From Streptomyces umbrinus (GTDB lineage: Bacteria > Actinomycetota > Actinomycetes > Streptomycetales > Streptomycetaceae), in contig NZ_JAUSZI010000002.1 in NCBI RefSeq assembly GCF_030817415.1, positions 10,081,501-10,145,500 on the forward strand: a stretch of 64,000 nt of DNA. The letters are read 5' to 3'. A model generated the notes under the pieces. The model had not been told where the DNA came from. It did no database searches and saw nothing but the letters and a program-made list of their open reading frames with translations. The translations under genes were made by a program, and so were the position numbers. Of the stretch, positions 1-8,651 are shown in pieces. The stretch's first letter is position 1; the number at the start of each line of letters is the position of its first letter.

Positions 1-123
1 CGCCACCGTGGACAGCTTGCCCAAGCGCGCGGCTCGCGCCGCGCGGGCGAGCACAAGCGGCACGCCCAGGCCCTCAACGCCGCCGCGTTCACCCGCACCC
101 GCGCCGCCGCCCTGCCCGCATAG
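1..123 (+). CDS. C-terminal fragment of a protein cut by the window edge
   Basis: Frame 1 is open from the first base to a TAG at 121-123 and gives an Arg/Ala-rich, basic C-terminus ending in RTRAAALPA. Codon third positions in this frame are mostly G or C, as expected for a real gene here. No domain is recognisable in about 40 residues, and an overlapping frame is also open. The region 124-345 after it shows no convincing gene. Confidence 0.3.
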   Translation, partial: RHRGQLAQARGSRRAGEHKRHAQALNAAAFTRTRAAALPA

Positions 124-345
124 ATCCGGGTCCGGCCTCGAATCCCGGCATCTCGCTGTGGGTTCGGGGCCGCCCCACGCCCCGTCCGCCCGAGGCTGCG
201 GGGCGTTGTAGTGCTTGGCCTGGCCGGAGGCAGTGTCGGTGTGGCCGGAACGGATGCTCCCGCACCACCCTCGCCCAGGTGCGGTCGAGCCCTCGGCCGC
301 CGGGCCGCTCCCACCCACAACTCGTAGAAATGAGGGGCCTTGCCC

Positions 346-1179
346 GTGTCCGAGCGCGTCCTGACCCTGCCCGACAGCACCGACCAGTTCGTCGTCACCG
401 ACCGCCCCCAACTCACCCTCACCGACCGCTACCGGATGCTGCCCGACGGCATGGACCACACCCTCTTCGTCGTCGTCCGGGCCCACCAGGTACGCACCGG
501 TGACGTCGTCGCCTCCTTCTTCACCGACGGCCCCGGCATCCGCTACGCCCAGCACGTCCAGGAACCGTTCACTGCGCACCCGAGCGCGTTCGGTATCTGC
601 CCGGCGCAGTGCGGGAAGTGCGAGGATGCCCACGCCAATGGCGCCTCCGCAGACCGGCATCTGTGTCTGGACCCCGCCGACGACTATGCGGACTGCGTCA
701 TCGACTTCCGTAACACGCCGGTCGCGATCATCCCCGCAGACACCGCAGCCCACTTCCCGCCCCTGGACTCCGTCCCGCCGCTGCCCGACCTGTTCGCTCT
801 CGACCACGAGCACGGCCCCTACGAAGCCCTGCCCGTCTCCCGCACCTGGGGCCCCTGGCAGGCCATCAGCGTCACCCGCACCACGGCTGAGCAGATCACA
901 GACGACCTGCCCCTGACACACGCCGGCCGCCACCTCACCTGCCGCTGGCTGGACGACGCACTGCTCATCGCCTCCGACCCCTGCCTCCGCACCGAGCCCG
1001 GCAGCCCCGGGCGGATCATCCAGCCGGATGCGGACGGCCGGTACCGGATCGGCGGCCTGTGGCCATGGGAAGAGTGGCCCGACGAGGACGAGGACCCGGA
1101 AGGTGACCCCGCCGAGCCGAACTCCACCGGCGAACCAGACAACGCCGCTGCCGAGACCGCGACGATCCGCGAGCGCTGA
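346..1179 (+). CDS. hypothetical protein with Cys-rich centre and acidic tail
   Basis: A 277-residue protein if the GTG at 346 is used. GAGGGG at 332-337 lies about eight bases upstream and favours this start over the TTG at 340. The middle holds a cysteine cluster (CPAQCGKCED, then a Cys in RHLCLDP) that could bind a metal. The last 40 residues are very acidic (WPDEDEDPEGD). I recognise no family with confidence. It stands alone, followed by about 250 bases without a clear gene (1180-1437), and resembles accessory genes of Streptomyces mobile elements. Confidence 0.7.
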   Translation: MSERVLTLPDSTDQFVVTDRPQLTLTDRYRMLPDGMDHTLFVVVRAHQVRTGDVVASFFTDGPGIRYAQHVQEPFTAHPSAFGICPAQCGKCEDAHANGASADRHLCLDPADDYADCVIDFRNTPVAIIPADTAAHFPPLDSVPPLPDLFALDHEHGPYEALPVSRTWGPWQAISVTRTTAEQITDDLPLTHAGRHLTCRWLDDALLIASDPCLRTEPGSPGRIIQPDADGRYRIGGLWPWEEWPDEDEDPEGDPAEPNSTGEPDNAAAETATIRER

Positions 1180-1437
1180 CCACCCGCCGCCCGCCCCGCT
1201 GACCCCGCATACGCGTACCGCGTACAGGCCCCGTTCTGCACCCGCAGGTGGGGCCGTCCACACGCTCCGCCCTGCCACGCCGAACACGCCCAGCCCAGTG
1301 AGGCCCTTCCGGTTGCTGCTCCCACCCCCGCGCCCCCGACCGTGTCGCCCGGGTCCGGTGCCGCCCGAGCGGCACCCCCTGCACCCACACCTCCGTGACC
1401 CGGAAGAAGCAGCCCACGCACCCGATCCCTCAACGCT

Positions 1438-2061
1438 GTGCGCACCGACCCCTCGCGGACGGACTGGTCGTACCGTACGGGCGAACTGGTCGTACCGTAC
1501 GTATCGCTCATTCACGGCGGCCACGCGGCATTCAGCACCCTCGACGCCGACCGAGCCCGCACCGCCTTCCTCGACCACCTCTGCCAGATCTGCGGCCACC
1601 CGCTCGACGAACGATGCTTCCTGATCATCCGCCCCGCCGATATCGCCCGGGGCCACTCGCCAGAACCAGCACTGCACCCCGAGTGTCTGCCCTACACCGC
1701 TGCAACCTGTCCCATGCACATCCCCCGTCAGTTCGCGATTTCTGAAGCGCTGATTCACCGGAACCTGCGTGCTGAGGTGTGTAACGGCCAGCCTAGAACG
1801 TCGGGTTCGCGAATCCCCGGTTGGTCCCCCCCTGGAGCACGTCATGCGTCCCCGCGCCTGCCGCAGGGGCCGCAGGCGGCCGATCCCGTTCGACTGCAAG
1901 TTGGGCGCCGATCACTCAGGCGCCTGTGGCCCCTTCACTCACCGGCCCAGTCCGCCCGAGAACCCTGCCGATCATGCTGCTCTTCACGCGATGAGCAGGG
2001 GCGATCGGCAGTGCTGGATCTGAGCGCCGCCCCCTATCCCTATTCAAGGAGAGCTCTGTGA
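1438..2061 (+). CDS. Cys-rich small protein, probably decayed or read through
   Basis: The first about 100 codons look genuine. They include a CxxC centre (LCQICGHPLDERCF) and a second Cys/His part (LHPECLPYTAATCPMH), a pattern common in small putative zinc-binding proteins of Streptomyces plasmids. After about position 1745 the frame loses coding character and runs on as a non-coding frame to 2061, so the true C-terminus was probably lost to an indel. No RBS precedes the GTG at 1438, and the 17-bp repeats lie inside the nominal N-terminus. Treat only about 1500-1745 as supported. Confidence 0.35.
   Translation: MRTDPSRTDWSYRTGELVVPYVSLIHGGHAAFSTLDADRARTAFLDHLCQICGHPLDERCFLIIRPADIARGHSPEPALHPECLPYTAATCPMHIPRQFAISEALIHRNLRAEVCNGQPRTSGSRIPGWSPPGARHASPRLPQGPQAADPVRLQVGRRSLRRLWPLHSPAQSAREPCRSCCSSRDEQGRSAVLDLSAAPYPYSRRAL
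1463..1501 (+). repeat. two direct copies of a 17-bp sequence, 22-bp spacing
   Basis: ACTGGTCGTACCGTACG occurs at 1463-1479 and again at 1485-1501, exactly and on the same helical face (22-bp period). Each copy contains the near-palindromic core CGTACCGTACG. A repressor operator or short iteron pair fits this arrangement, but there is no direct evidence of function. The repeats overlap the possible N-terminus of the next ORF, so that ORF may begin downstream. Confidence 0.5.
1844..2023 (+). CDS. small Cys/His-containing hypothetical protein
   Basis: A 59-residue basic protein starting at ATG 1844, with GGAG at 1833-1836. It has a Cys-rich core (PFDCKLGADHSGACGPF) of the type seen in short zinc-ribbon-like proteins of actinobacterial mobile elements. 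It overlaps the nominal tail of the previous ORF in another frame, and the start with a good RBS makes this one the more likely gene. No function can be assigned. Confidence 0.45.
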   Translation: MRPRACRRGRRRPIPFDCKLGADHSGACGPFTHRPSPPENPADHAALHAMSRGDRQCWI

Positions 2062-2813
2062 TTGCTGCACGCTTCAACCCGCCGGACATCGAATGCCTCG
2101 TGAAGACGGCCGTGGAGTTGTGGGAGGACATCGACCCCAGCGATCTTTCCGAGCACCAGCAGGACACCCTCAACCGCGCACGTGATGCCATGCTCGCCGA
2201 GCATGTTGACCAGCAGCCTTCCTTCCCTGAAGTCGTGACTTTCATCAGCCCGCGCCCAGCGGGCCAGGCCTGGGTGCTGCGCCGCTGGGATCGCCACGAG
2301 AACGAGATGACGCTTCACGCCGACGAAGACTCCGCGCTGGCCGATCTCGGCGAGTACATCCGTCGGGTCTGGGAGAACGTCGTCGGCGAGGAAGGCGTCC
2401 CCGACCAACCGCCCACGGACGACCGCGAGACTGCGCGGCTCTACTACGGCCCCGAGCGCAACCGCCGCCCGGACGAGGGATACAACCTCTACGCCGAGGA
2501 CATCGTCAAGCGCGGGCGGACCCGCATCGTGCCACTCGACTTCCGTTTCCCCGACGAGGATGCGAGCGAGGAGGCGAACCGGGACGCCATCTTCCACCCG
2601 CAGACCGACGACAACGACCTCCCGTGCGTCGAGGTCGATGGCGTCCTGGTGTTTGCCTACCTCGACCATGAGGCTGGCGCCGTCCGGATCTCCGTGCACC
2701 TCGACTCCGCGGAAGACCGGCTGGTCCGTGCCGACGGCACCGTGCCGCTGCGCGTGGAAGTCGAAGACACCGTGGTGCTGGAGGACAGCAGGCAGAAGGG
2801 CGGCGACGCCTGA
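2058..2813 (+). CDS. hypothetical acidic protein
   Basis: A 251-residue protein beginning at GTG 2058 after a strong AAGGAGAG (about 2046-2053). It is acidic, has no membrane segment or signal peptide, and no motif I recognise. It heads a run of closely packed plus-strand genes: its stop overlaps the start of the next gene (TGATGG at 2811-2816), so the two are probably translationally coupled. Likely cytoplasmic; function unknown. Confidence 0.75.
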   Translation: MIAARFNPPDIECLVKTAVELWEDIDPSDLSEHQQDTLNRARDAMLAEHVDQQPSFPEVVTFISPRPAGQAWVLRRWDRHENEMTLHADEDSALADLGEYIRRVWENVVGEEGVPDQPPTDDRETARLYYGPERNRRPDEGYNLYAEDIVKRGRTRIVPLDFRFPDEDASEEANRDAIFHPQTDDNDLPCVEVDGVLVFAYLDHEAGAVRISVHLDSAEDRLVRADGTVPLRVEVEDTVVLEDSRQKGGDA

Positions 2814-3196
2814 TGGACCTGACCCCGAACGACTGGCAGCGCGCCAACCTGCAGCCGCTCGCCATCGCCTGCCCGGACTGCGGCTCGGCGGCCGACGAAC
2901 TGTGCACGAGCCACGGCGGCACCCGCGCCCGCAACTCCCAGGTGCACCAAGGACGTACCGCCGCATGGAACCAGGCCCGGATCAACAGCAACCCGGCCGT
3001 CCGCCTCATCCTCGACGCCGTCAAGACCCGGCGGGGCATGCACGGCAAGCACGCCGCCGAGCTGCTCGACGCCCACGGCCACACCGCCGAGGCCGCACGG
3101 ATCCGCCGCGCCGTGTCCGAGCGGAACGGGCTGCTGTCCGCCAAGCAGGCCGCCGCGCTCATCCTCGACGAAGCCGAGGGAGGCGAGACCCAGTGA
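2813..3196 (+). CDS. zinc-finger-like small protein
   Basis: A 127-residue protein whose N-terminal third carries the pattern ACPDCGSAADELCTSHGG followed by a basic RARNSQVHQGR segment. This resembles small Cys4/Cys3His zinc-binding modules found in actinobacterial phage and plasmid proteins. The rest is Ala/Arg-rich and helical. It overlaps both neighbours (previous stop and next GTG start), indicating an operon from 2058 to about 4046. DNA binding is plausible but not shown. Confidence 0.7.
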   Translation: MDLTPNDWQRANLQPLAIACPDCGSAADELCTSHGGTRARNSQVHQGRTAAWNQARINSNPAVRLILDAVKTRRGMHGKHAAELLDAHGHTAEAARIRRAVSERNGLLSAKQAAALILDEAEGGETQ

Positions 3197-4046
3197 GCGC
3201 CCGCGACACACTCATCAGGATCCTCCGGCAGTGGGCCGAGCGGCACGACGCAGCCCCCCAGACGCCCGAAGCGCTGGTGGCGGCTTCCGACGCAGAGTTG
3301 CTGCGCGACTGGTCCGTGAAGATCCGCGAGGTCGGCACCGCGAAGGGCTGGTCGGTGTGGGCTGCCGCCTACATGGACCCCGACGTTGAGTTCGTCGACA
3401 CCGGCATGCCATCGACCGAGACCGTCGTTGCCGAGCTGCGCCGCCTCGATCGCGTCTCGGTCCTGCGCGAGGTCGACGAGCAGTTCGCCGCAATGAAGCT
3501 GCCCGACGAGTTGAAGGGCACGTCCAACGCCGGTTCCTATGCCGACGCGTGGCGCCGTTGCCGGGCGATCGTCCAGGCCATGGCCAAGGAGAAGGGAAGC
3601 CGTCCAGAGCCCGAACCGCTGGTCATCTCGCGGCACGACGTCGCCATGGAGCTCGCCTCGGAGGAAGAGCCGGTCTTCACGGCCGGCGCGGTCGCCGAGG
3701 ACGGGCGGCCCGTGGCGCTGTGCTTCGACCCAGAGACGCGCCAGAAGTCGCGGCCTGGCTCGCACCGACGGCCGCCGAGCTGCTGACGCACGCCTCCGCG
3801 TTCGAGGTGACGCGCCCCGGTCGGCTGCCGCTGCTTGTGCAGCGCTCCTACGGCCACGCCGACCGGTGGGTGATCCTCGACCGTGAAGGGCACTGCTGGG
3901 ACCGCGACGGCTATTGGGTGGCCCACTTCGGCGGGATCGCTGGCGCGAAATGCGACTCGGCGCGGTTCACGCTCGCCGAAGTCTGGCCCTTGGCGCACCA
4001 GATCGCCGCCGGTGAGACGGCAGGCACCGAGGAAGGTGAGGGCTGA
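3193..4046 (+). pseudogene. hypothetical protein split by a frameshift
   Basis: Starts at GTG 3193 inside the previous stop (AGTGAGC). Good coding character in this frame stops near 3745, after ALCFDPETRQ, and resumes in another frame as VAAWLAPTAAELLTHASAF down to the stop at 4046. The conserved-looking C-terminal half contains WVILDREGHCWDRDGYWV. Taken at face value the first frame ends at 3786 with a short nonsense tail. A single-base indel around 3740-3755 explains both halves as one ancestral protein of about 280 residues. Function unknown. Confidence 0.6.
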
Positions 4047-4057
4047 CAGGCCGCCGG

Positions 4058-4336
4058 ATGACGGCCGTCGCCTGGCTGGAGCGGCACTACGACGGCCTGT
4101 TCGCCGAGGGGCGAGACATCGTGATGCCCACCGACAGCAACATGATCGGGCTGAAAGTCACCAGCTACGCCCCCGACCCGGTGGGCGAACGGTACGACCA
4201 CGGCCCGCTGTCTCCGTCAAGCGCGACCCCTTCGACGACGAGTACGCGTGGCCTACGGCAGCGTCATGGCCGGACCCGGAGCCGGAAAACAACCTCGACG
4301 ACCACGAAGGCGGTGACCGTGATGGTGACCGACTGA
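4058..4336 (+). pseudogene. small hypothetical gene with internal frameshift
   Basis: The N-terminal part (MTAVAWLERHYDGLFAEG and about 30 further residues) looks coding. Near 4205-4215 coding character moves to another frame, with an acidic stretch (DPFDDEYAWPTAASWPDPEP). The reading frame as it stands ends in a Thr/Arg-rich tail typical of a wrong frame. It belongs to the cluster of disrupted genes between 3.2 and 6.3 kb. No family recognised. Confidence 0.5.
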
Positions 4337-4562
4337 CCGTTCGCCGAAGACGCCGACCGCGACGACCCGCTGACGAGGCTGCGCATCCCGGTGACCGGCG
4401 TCCACCCGAGGTGGCGATACGTCGCCTGCTTCGACCGCGAATCCGAGGCCCGGCCCACCGACGCCGCGATGCTCGCCTCGTTCATCCGCGAGTACATCGA
4501 GCACTGGTTCAACCAGGGCTATCAGGGGCGCCTCGCCGAACGGGCCCTCGACGTGGACAGCG
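4322..4562 (+). pseudogene. hypothetical gene with nonsense codon, cut by an IS remnant
   Basis: ATG at 4322 is followed after four codons by TGA (4334-4336). The same frame then stays open with good coding character: PFAEDADRDDPLTRLRIP, WRYVACFDRESEARP, IREYIEHWFNQGYQGRL. At about 4562 the coding frame ends abruptly where it meets the 3' end of a minus-strand transposase fragment. So it carries an early stop and an insertion or deletion junction. No family recognised. Confidence 0.5.
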
Positions 4563-5066
4563 GTTGCAACACAACCGTCCGAACACCGCGGACGCGGCGG
4601 GAGCCTTCAGCGCATCCAGCCCTTCACGGACGATCATCCGCTGGATGGTGCGTTCATCCGGTGCCCAGCCCCGCTGAGCCCCGATGATCCGGCGGATCTG
4701 CGCGGCCGAACGCGACGGGTTCTCTCTCTTCAGTGAAGCCGCCAGGTCCAGGATCTCCGGCGGCGTGCGGGGCCGGGACTGACGCGGCGAAGGGACCAGG
4801 GCCTCGAACCCGGCCCGGCGCCACTCGTAGATCCAGCGGTCCAGCGTCCACCGGGTGATCCGCACCGCCCGGCCGTCCGGATCAACATGTGTCATGGCCG
4901 CCAACTCCCGCACCAGAGCCCCGCGTTGGCGCCGCGACAGTGTCGGATCGGCCGCTTCTCTGATCAGCATGTAGCGGAACAGACCGATCGCCTGAGCCCG
5001 CTCCAGCCGTGTCTGGTCTTCCTGACCTGGCACCTGACCACCAGCCCTCTCACGCAGCGTGAACAC
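4563..5066 (-). pseudogene. IS481-like transposase, N-terminal HTH fragment
   Basis: About 165 residues start at ATG 5066 and show two helix-turn-helix regions: ITRWTLDRWIYEWRRAGFEA, then RSAAQIRRIIGAQRGW. This is the usual N-terminus of IS481/Mu-type transposases. The DDE catalytic domain that should follow is absent. After FGRLCCNR the frame enters unrelated sequence and stops at 4509. It would have bound the IS ends in the full element; this copy cannot be an active transposase. Confidence 0.7.
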
Positions 5067-5102
5067 ACACGCGTGACGGTGACAGGCAGTGTCGGCGTGG
5101 CG

Positions 5103-5750
5103 TCAGAGTCGGCTCGTGTTGATCATTTTCGAGGGCCAGGACGGCGCCAGCAGTATCCCGCCGGAGACCGCGCAGGCCACCAGCCACGGCGACACCTTGC
5201 CGACGCCCGGCCATCGCGACATGACCGACCACCAGGCCCCCACCACCGCGCTGACCGCGTCCGCGAAGACCGTGCGGGCCGGCCCAGGAGGAGCCGGGTC
5301 AACCCCGGCATCGACCAGCAACACCGTGAAGTACCGCCGGACCACCTCGGCCCTGGAGGTGAATCTGCGCAGCCAGCCGCGAACCGTCTCGACCGGGCGG
5401 CCCAGCCTCCCAGCGATGACCCGGGCCCCGGCCCCGGCCGCCTTCGCCGCCAGGGCCGATCCGATCACCTCTGCCAGATCCGCCCGCCTGACCAGCGCGA
5501 ACACCGGAAGGAGCACATGCGACATGTTGCAGCCCACACACCTCGACCGCCGAGGACGCACCACCACCGGCCCGCCGGAAGCATCCCGCAGTACACGCGA
5601 ACGCGCCCACCCCCACGGCCGCAACACGCCCGAGCAATCAGGACAAACCAACTCGCCCCGCACCAGGCGAACTTCGACCCGCGCCGGGTCGACCTCTACC
5701 GTGAGCACAGCGCCTCCGCGCGCTACACGGCCCTCCCGGCGCTCGGCCAA
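5103..5750 (-). CDS. DUF6431-type protein of an IS481-like element
   Basis: A 215-residue protein with an N-terminal zinc-ribbon-like pattern (VCPDCSGVLRPWGWAR then RRSRCVGCNMSHVLLP) and a central HTH-like stretch (GRPVETVRGWLRRF). This is the typical companion ORF encoded upstream of IS481-like transposases in Streptomyces; its precise role is not known to me. A hydrophobic C-terminus (SPWLVACAVSGGILLAP) may be a membrane segment. It lies 36 bases upstream of the truncated transposase on the same strand. Confidence 0.65.
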   Translation of the reverse strand: MAERREGRVARGGAVLTVEVDPARVEVRLVRGELVCPDCSGVLRPWGWARSRVLRDASGGPVVVRPRRSRCVGCNMSHVLLPVFALVRRADLAEVIGSALAAKAAGAGARVIAGRLGRPVETVRGWLRRFTSRAEVVRRYFTVLLVDAGVDPAPPGPARTVFADAVSAVVGAWWSVMSRWPGVGKVSPWLVACAVSGGILLAPSWPSKMINTSRL

Positions 5751-5767
5751 GAGATACCGGGAGGGCC
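5741..5767 (+). terminator. GC-rich hairpin near the IS edge
   Basis: CCCTCCCGG and CCGGGAGGG form an inverted repeat with a loop of roughly 15 bases, followed on the plus strand by CCTTTCGC. It could be a rho-independent terminator or an IS-end structure. It overlaps the start of the minus-strand IS gene. Weak T-run. Confidence 0.35.
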
Positions 5768-5887
5768 TTTCGCATGCCCCTCGTCGGCAAGGTGCCGCCC
5801 CAAATCTGCACCTCTTCGTCGGCAGGCACGCTTACCGATCTCGTCGACGCAAAGCTGCCCAAAGTGCCGCACTCGTAGGCATTTTCA

Positions 5888-6161
5888 ATGACGTCTAACA
5901 ACCTGCAGCACTTGGTTGACCAGCTCGACCACCACCTCGAAGAGGCCGGATACGAGACCACCCAGGCCGCCGTTGGAGCAGTTCGGCCACCTGAAGCGGA
6001 CCAGGGAGCCGACCGGCAAGGGCATCTTCGGGCACGAGCAGGTGGTGTGCGATGACCCGAAGCTTCAGGGCGAGCCACCGGCGCCCGAAAATCCGGCGCC
6101 GGAGAATCCGCCGGAATCGGGGCCACCAGGGACCAGAAATCCGGCGCCGGTATGCCAGTGA
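5888..6161 (+). pseudogene. small hypothetical gene with frameshift
   Basis: ATG 5888 begins a plausible N-terminus (MTSNNLQHLVDQLDHHLEEA, then GYETTQAA). Near 5975 the coding character moves to the frame that reads LEQFGHLKRTREPTGKGIF and ends at 6161 with a Pro/Glu repeat (PAPENPAPENPP). The two halves together suggest one ancestral protein of about 90 residues. No known function. Confidence 0.45.
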
Positions 6162-6183
6162 CAACCACCCTTGAAGGAGACGC

Positions 6184-6330
6184 ATGTCCGCGCCCATGAC
6201 CACTCTCCACGTGACCCCGACGACTTGTATGCCGCAGCTGTGGAACTGGAGCAGACCGGCCGCGTCGACTGGGTCGACCAAGGCGGCGAAACAGTCGTAC
6301 TGATCCCGCCCGCCACCAACTTCGACTGAC
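6184..6330 (+). pseudogene. short hypothetical gene with frameshift
   Basis: GAAGGAGA at about 6173-6180 precedes ATG 6184, an ideal start. The frame that follows stops early, while the neighbouring frame reads DPDDLYAAAVELEQTGRVDW and ends properly at 6330 (PPATNFD). A one-base indel near 6200-6220 explains this. The product would have been about 48 residues, function unknown. The stretch 6331-6509 contains nothing I can name. Confidence 0.4.
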
Positions 6331-6509
6331 TTCACAACGCACCCGCGACCGACACGGGATGCGGCACCCCAGGTTGGCGACGCCAACGTGCGCGGCTGGT
6401 TCTTGCGGGAGTGCTGCTCTCAATGGCTGTCCGAGACGGATTTCGACTGATCGCCCACTGTCGACCACCACGCCCGCCTGCCGCGCGCTCCTACTGGAAG
6501 GACCCTGTG

Positions 6510-7976
6510 ATGACGCTCCCCACCCCCGGCCAGTTGCGCACGCTCATACATGACGCGCTCACCACAGCGCTGACCCGCGACGCCGCCACACTGCCGACCT
6601 CCATGCTCTACACGCCCGGCTGCCGCCCCGCGCTGTTCATCGACAGCAGCGTGGTCCGCGGCGGTCCCGGAGTCGGCAAGACGTTGTGGGCCCGGGTCCT
6701 GACCGTCCCTGACCTCCGTGCGGCAGCCGCCCATGACTTGAAGATGCCGCGCCTGGCGGACACCCGGGTGATCTCCGCCCACGGAGCCGCAGGAGACAGC
6801 GACGGCTATCCGGCCGCGCCGGAGCTGGAGGCACTGCTCGGCGAAGGAATCCGCCCCGTGACGGTGTGGGCCGCTGTCGCCCTGACCGCCCTGGGCATCT
6901 GCGACCTCACACACTTGCCCAGCTGGCGCGACCGCGCGCAGTGGCTGCTGCGTAACCCCGACGCCCTGCGCCAGGCCGTGGGCGACCTGAACTCACAGGG
7001 CCGCACTCATCTGGTTGTCTTCGACAACCTGGACCGGCTCCACCCCGATCAGCGCACTACGGATCGCGTCGCCTCCGGAGTCCTCCAACTCGCTGCCGAC
7101 CTGGCCCGCCTCGGGCCGCGCGTGAGGGCGAAGGTCTTCCTCCGCCCCGACACCCTCGACGCGGCCCTGTGGGCGCTCACGTCCGAGGCCCGACGTGCTC
7201 TGCGTACGGCCGACTTGAACTGGAGTACGCCGGACCACTGGGGCCAGGTGACCGGAACGCACCTCTACGGGCTGTTCTTCCAGCTCCTGGCGAACCACCC
7301 CAGTGAGGGTGCCGCCGCCTTCCGTTCTCTGACCCCGGGCTGGAGGCTCACCCCCGACGGCCGCTTCAGCGCCCCCGAGCAGCTGAACTCCGATCCCGCC
7401 GCGCAGGAACGCCTCTTCACCATGATCGCGGACCCGTACATGGGCGCGACCGTCCGCAGGGGCTCCACGTACCGGTTCATCCTCACGTATCTCCAGGACG
7501 GCGTCGGCGGACTCAGCCCGCGCCCGTTCCTCATGGCACTGAGGCAGGCCGTGCGCCACGCCCTGGACGATCACCCCGACCACCCGTGCGCCCTTCACCA
7601 CCAGGACATCCGCCGGGGCGTGCCGGAGGGAGCGCGTGCGCGCGCCGCAGAGGTCGAGCAGGTCATGCCGTGGGTGCGGGCGGCGCTCACTCCGCTGGCC
7701 GGGCAGCAGCTGCCGATCGACTCCGACCAGGTCATCGCCCTGTGGGACCACGCGCGCCTGCCAGACCGTCTTCGCCGTCTCGGCTCCCGCGCGGCGGACC
7801 CGTACCCCAGCGGCATGCGGCACCTGGCCCGCTACCACAACCTCCTCGAAGAGCTCACTGCCGCTGGCGTCGTGCACCCCGGGACCGATGGGTCCTGGGA
7901 CATGCCCGCGCCGTTCCGCATCGCGCACGGCCTGGGACGCCGAGGAGGCGTGAAACCGGCCTCGGCCCCTGTCTAG
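6510..7976 (+). CDS. P-loop NTPase of unknown role
   Basis: A 488-residue protein from ATG 6510, with AAGGA about eight bases upstream. It has a Walker A loop (RGGPGVGKTLWARVL, residues about 50-64) and a Walker B strand (THLVVFDNLDRLHP, about residue 170), followed by KVFLRPDTL, which resembles sensor regions of STAND/AAA-type ATPases. No membrane segment. A LuxR-type HTH gene lies about 120 bases downstream on the same strand. The nucleotide-binding assignment is solid; any regulatory or defence role is inference. Confidence 0.75.
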   Translation: MTLPTPGQLRTLIHDALTTALTRDAATLPTSMLYTPGCRPALFIDSSVVRGGPGVGKTLWARVLTVPDLRAAAAHDLKMPRLADTRVISAHGAAGDSDGYPAAPELEALLGEGIRPVTVWAAVALTALGICDLTHLPSWRDRAQWLLRNPDALRQAVGDLNSQGRTHLVVFDNLDRLHPDQRTTDRVASGVLQLAADLARLGPRVRAKVFLRPDTLDAALWALTSEARRALRTADLNWSTPDHWGQVTGTHLYGLFFQLLANHPSEGAAAFRSLTPGWRLTPDGRFSAPEQLNSDPAAQERLFTMIADPYMGATVRRGSTYRFILTYLQDGVGGLSPRPFLMALRQAVRHALDDHPDHPCALHHQDIRRGVPEGARARAAEVEQVMPWVRAALTPLAGQQLPIDSDQVIALWDHARLPDRLRRLGSRAADPYPSGMRHLARYHNLLEELTAAGVVHPGTDGSWDMPAPFRIAHGLGRRGGVKPASAPV

Positions 7977-7995
7977 CCCCGGCTGCGGCGCGCCC

Positions 7996-8094
7996 GTGTC
8001 CCAACTGCCGCCCGAGGCGGCCCAAGCCCTGGCCGACCCGATGCTCACGCGCGGCCAGCAATTCTCGAAGTTCCCTAAGCGCAAGGAGCGCTGA
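7996..8094 (+). CDS. possible 32-residue peptide between two genes
   Basis: GTG 7996 opens a frame of 32 codons with coding-like composition (AAQALADPMLTRGQQF) ending in basic FPKRKER. The stop at 8092-8094 lies directly in front of the ATG at 8096, and the AAGGAG that serves the next gene lies within it. It may be a coupling or leader ORF, or the displaced C-terminus of the upstream protein. Confidence 0.25.
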   Translation: MSQLPPEAAQALADPMLTRGQQFSKFPKRKER

Positions 8095-8095
8095 C

Positions 8096-8545
8096 ATGTC
8101 CTTAGCCCAACCCACCGTCCGCCCCCCGACCTGGCGCGAGGAACTGACCCTCGACCTGGCCGACGCCACAGAGAAGACGCGGGCGGCCTGGCTGTCGCAG
8201 CGCAACGTCGTCGCAACCTACCTGCGGGCCGTCATGCCCCACCTGGAGGCGGCGTTCCACCGGGGCAGGCTCGGCCACCTGCGCGACCTGGGGATGCTTC
8301 CGCCCTCGCTGACGCACCCGCTCACCGGCCGTGAGAAGCAGGTCATCGTCCGCGTGGCGCGTGGCATGTCCAACGCAAAGACCGGCGTGGACCTATGCCT
8401 CTCCGAGGACACGATCAAGACCCACCTGCGGCGCATCTACACGAAGACCGGCGTGCACGACCGGGCCCACGCTGTCGCCCTCCTGCTGATCCGGGGCGAC
8501 ATCACGGCGGCCGACGTCCTGGAGCCCCTGGATGACGACCGTTGA
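8096..8545 (+). CDS. LuxR-type HTH transcriptional regulator
   Basis: A 149-residue protein whose C-terminal half (about residues 80-140) is a GerE/LuxR DNA-binding domain: LTGREKQVIVRVARGMSNA, then LSEDTIKTHLRRIYTKTGV and an HAVALLL helix. The N-terminal 75 residues are helical and show no receiver or ligand-binding domain, so it is a short stand-alone regulator. AAGGAG precedes ATG 8096. Its position just after the P-loop NTPase gene suggests the two are co-transcribed. Confidence 0.85.
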   Translation: MSLAQPTVRPPTWREELTLDLADATEKTRAAWLSQRNVVATYLRAVMPHLEAAFHRGRLGHLRDLGMLPPSLTHPLTGREKQVIVRVARGMSNAKTGVDLCLSEDTIKTHLRRIYTKTGVHDRAHAVALLLIRGDITAADVLEPLDDDR

Positions 8546-8651
8546 CGCTCCTCTCCCGCACCTGGCACCCGCAGACAGCACCTGACGCCCGGTCCACCTC
8601 CTCGAAATCCGGCGGCGCGGCGACGAGTACCCAGCCGGTGCGCTGGCGGGC

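Larger units (their letters stand above)
4563..5750 (-). mobile_element. truncated IS481-like insertion sequence remnant
   Basis: Two minus-strand ORFs form the known arrangement of a DUF6431-type Cys-rich protein followed by an IS481-like HTH transposase. The transposase retains only its N-terminal HTH part and breaks off near 4562, where its frame becomes random inside another gene. I could not identify terminal inverted repeats or a target duplication, so the outer limits are approximate. A hairpin at 5741-5767 may mark the upstream edge. Confidence 0.55.

Noticed and set aside
4334..4336. TGA read as selenocysteine or recoding site
   Set aside because: No SECIS-like hairpin follows, and neighbouring genes are also broken, so decay is simpler.
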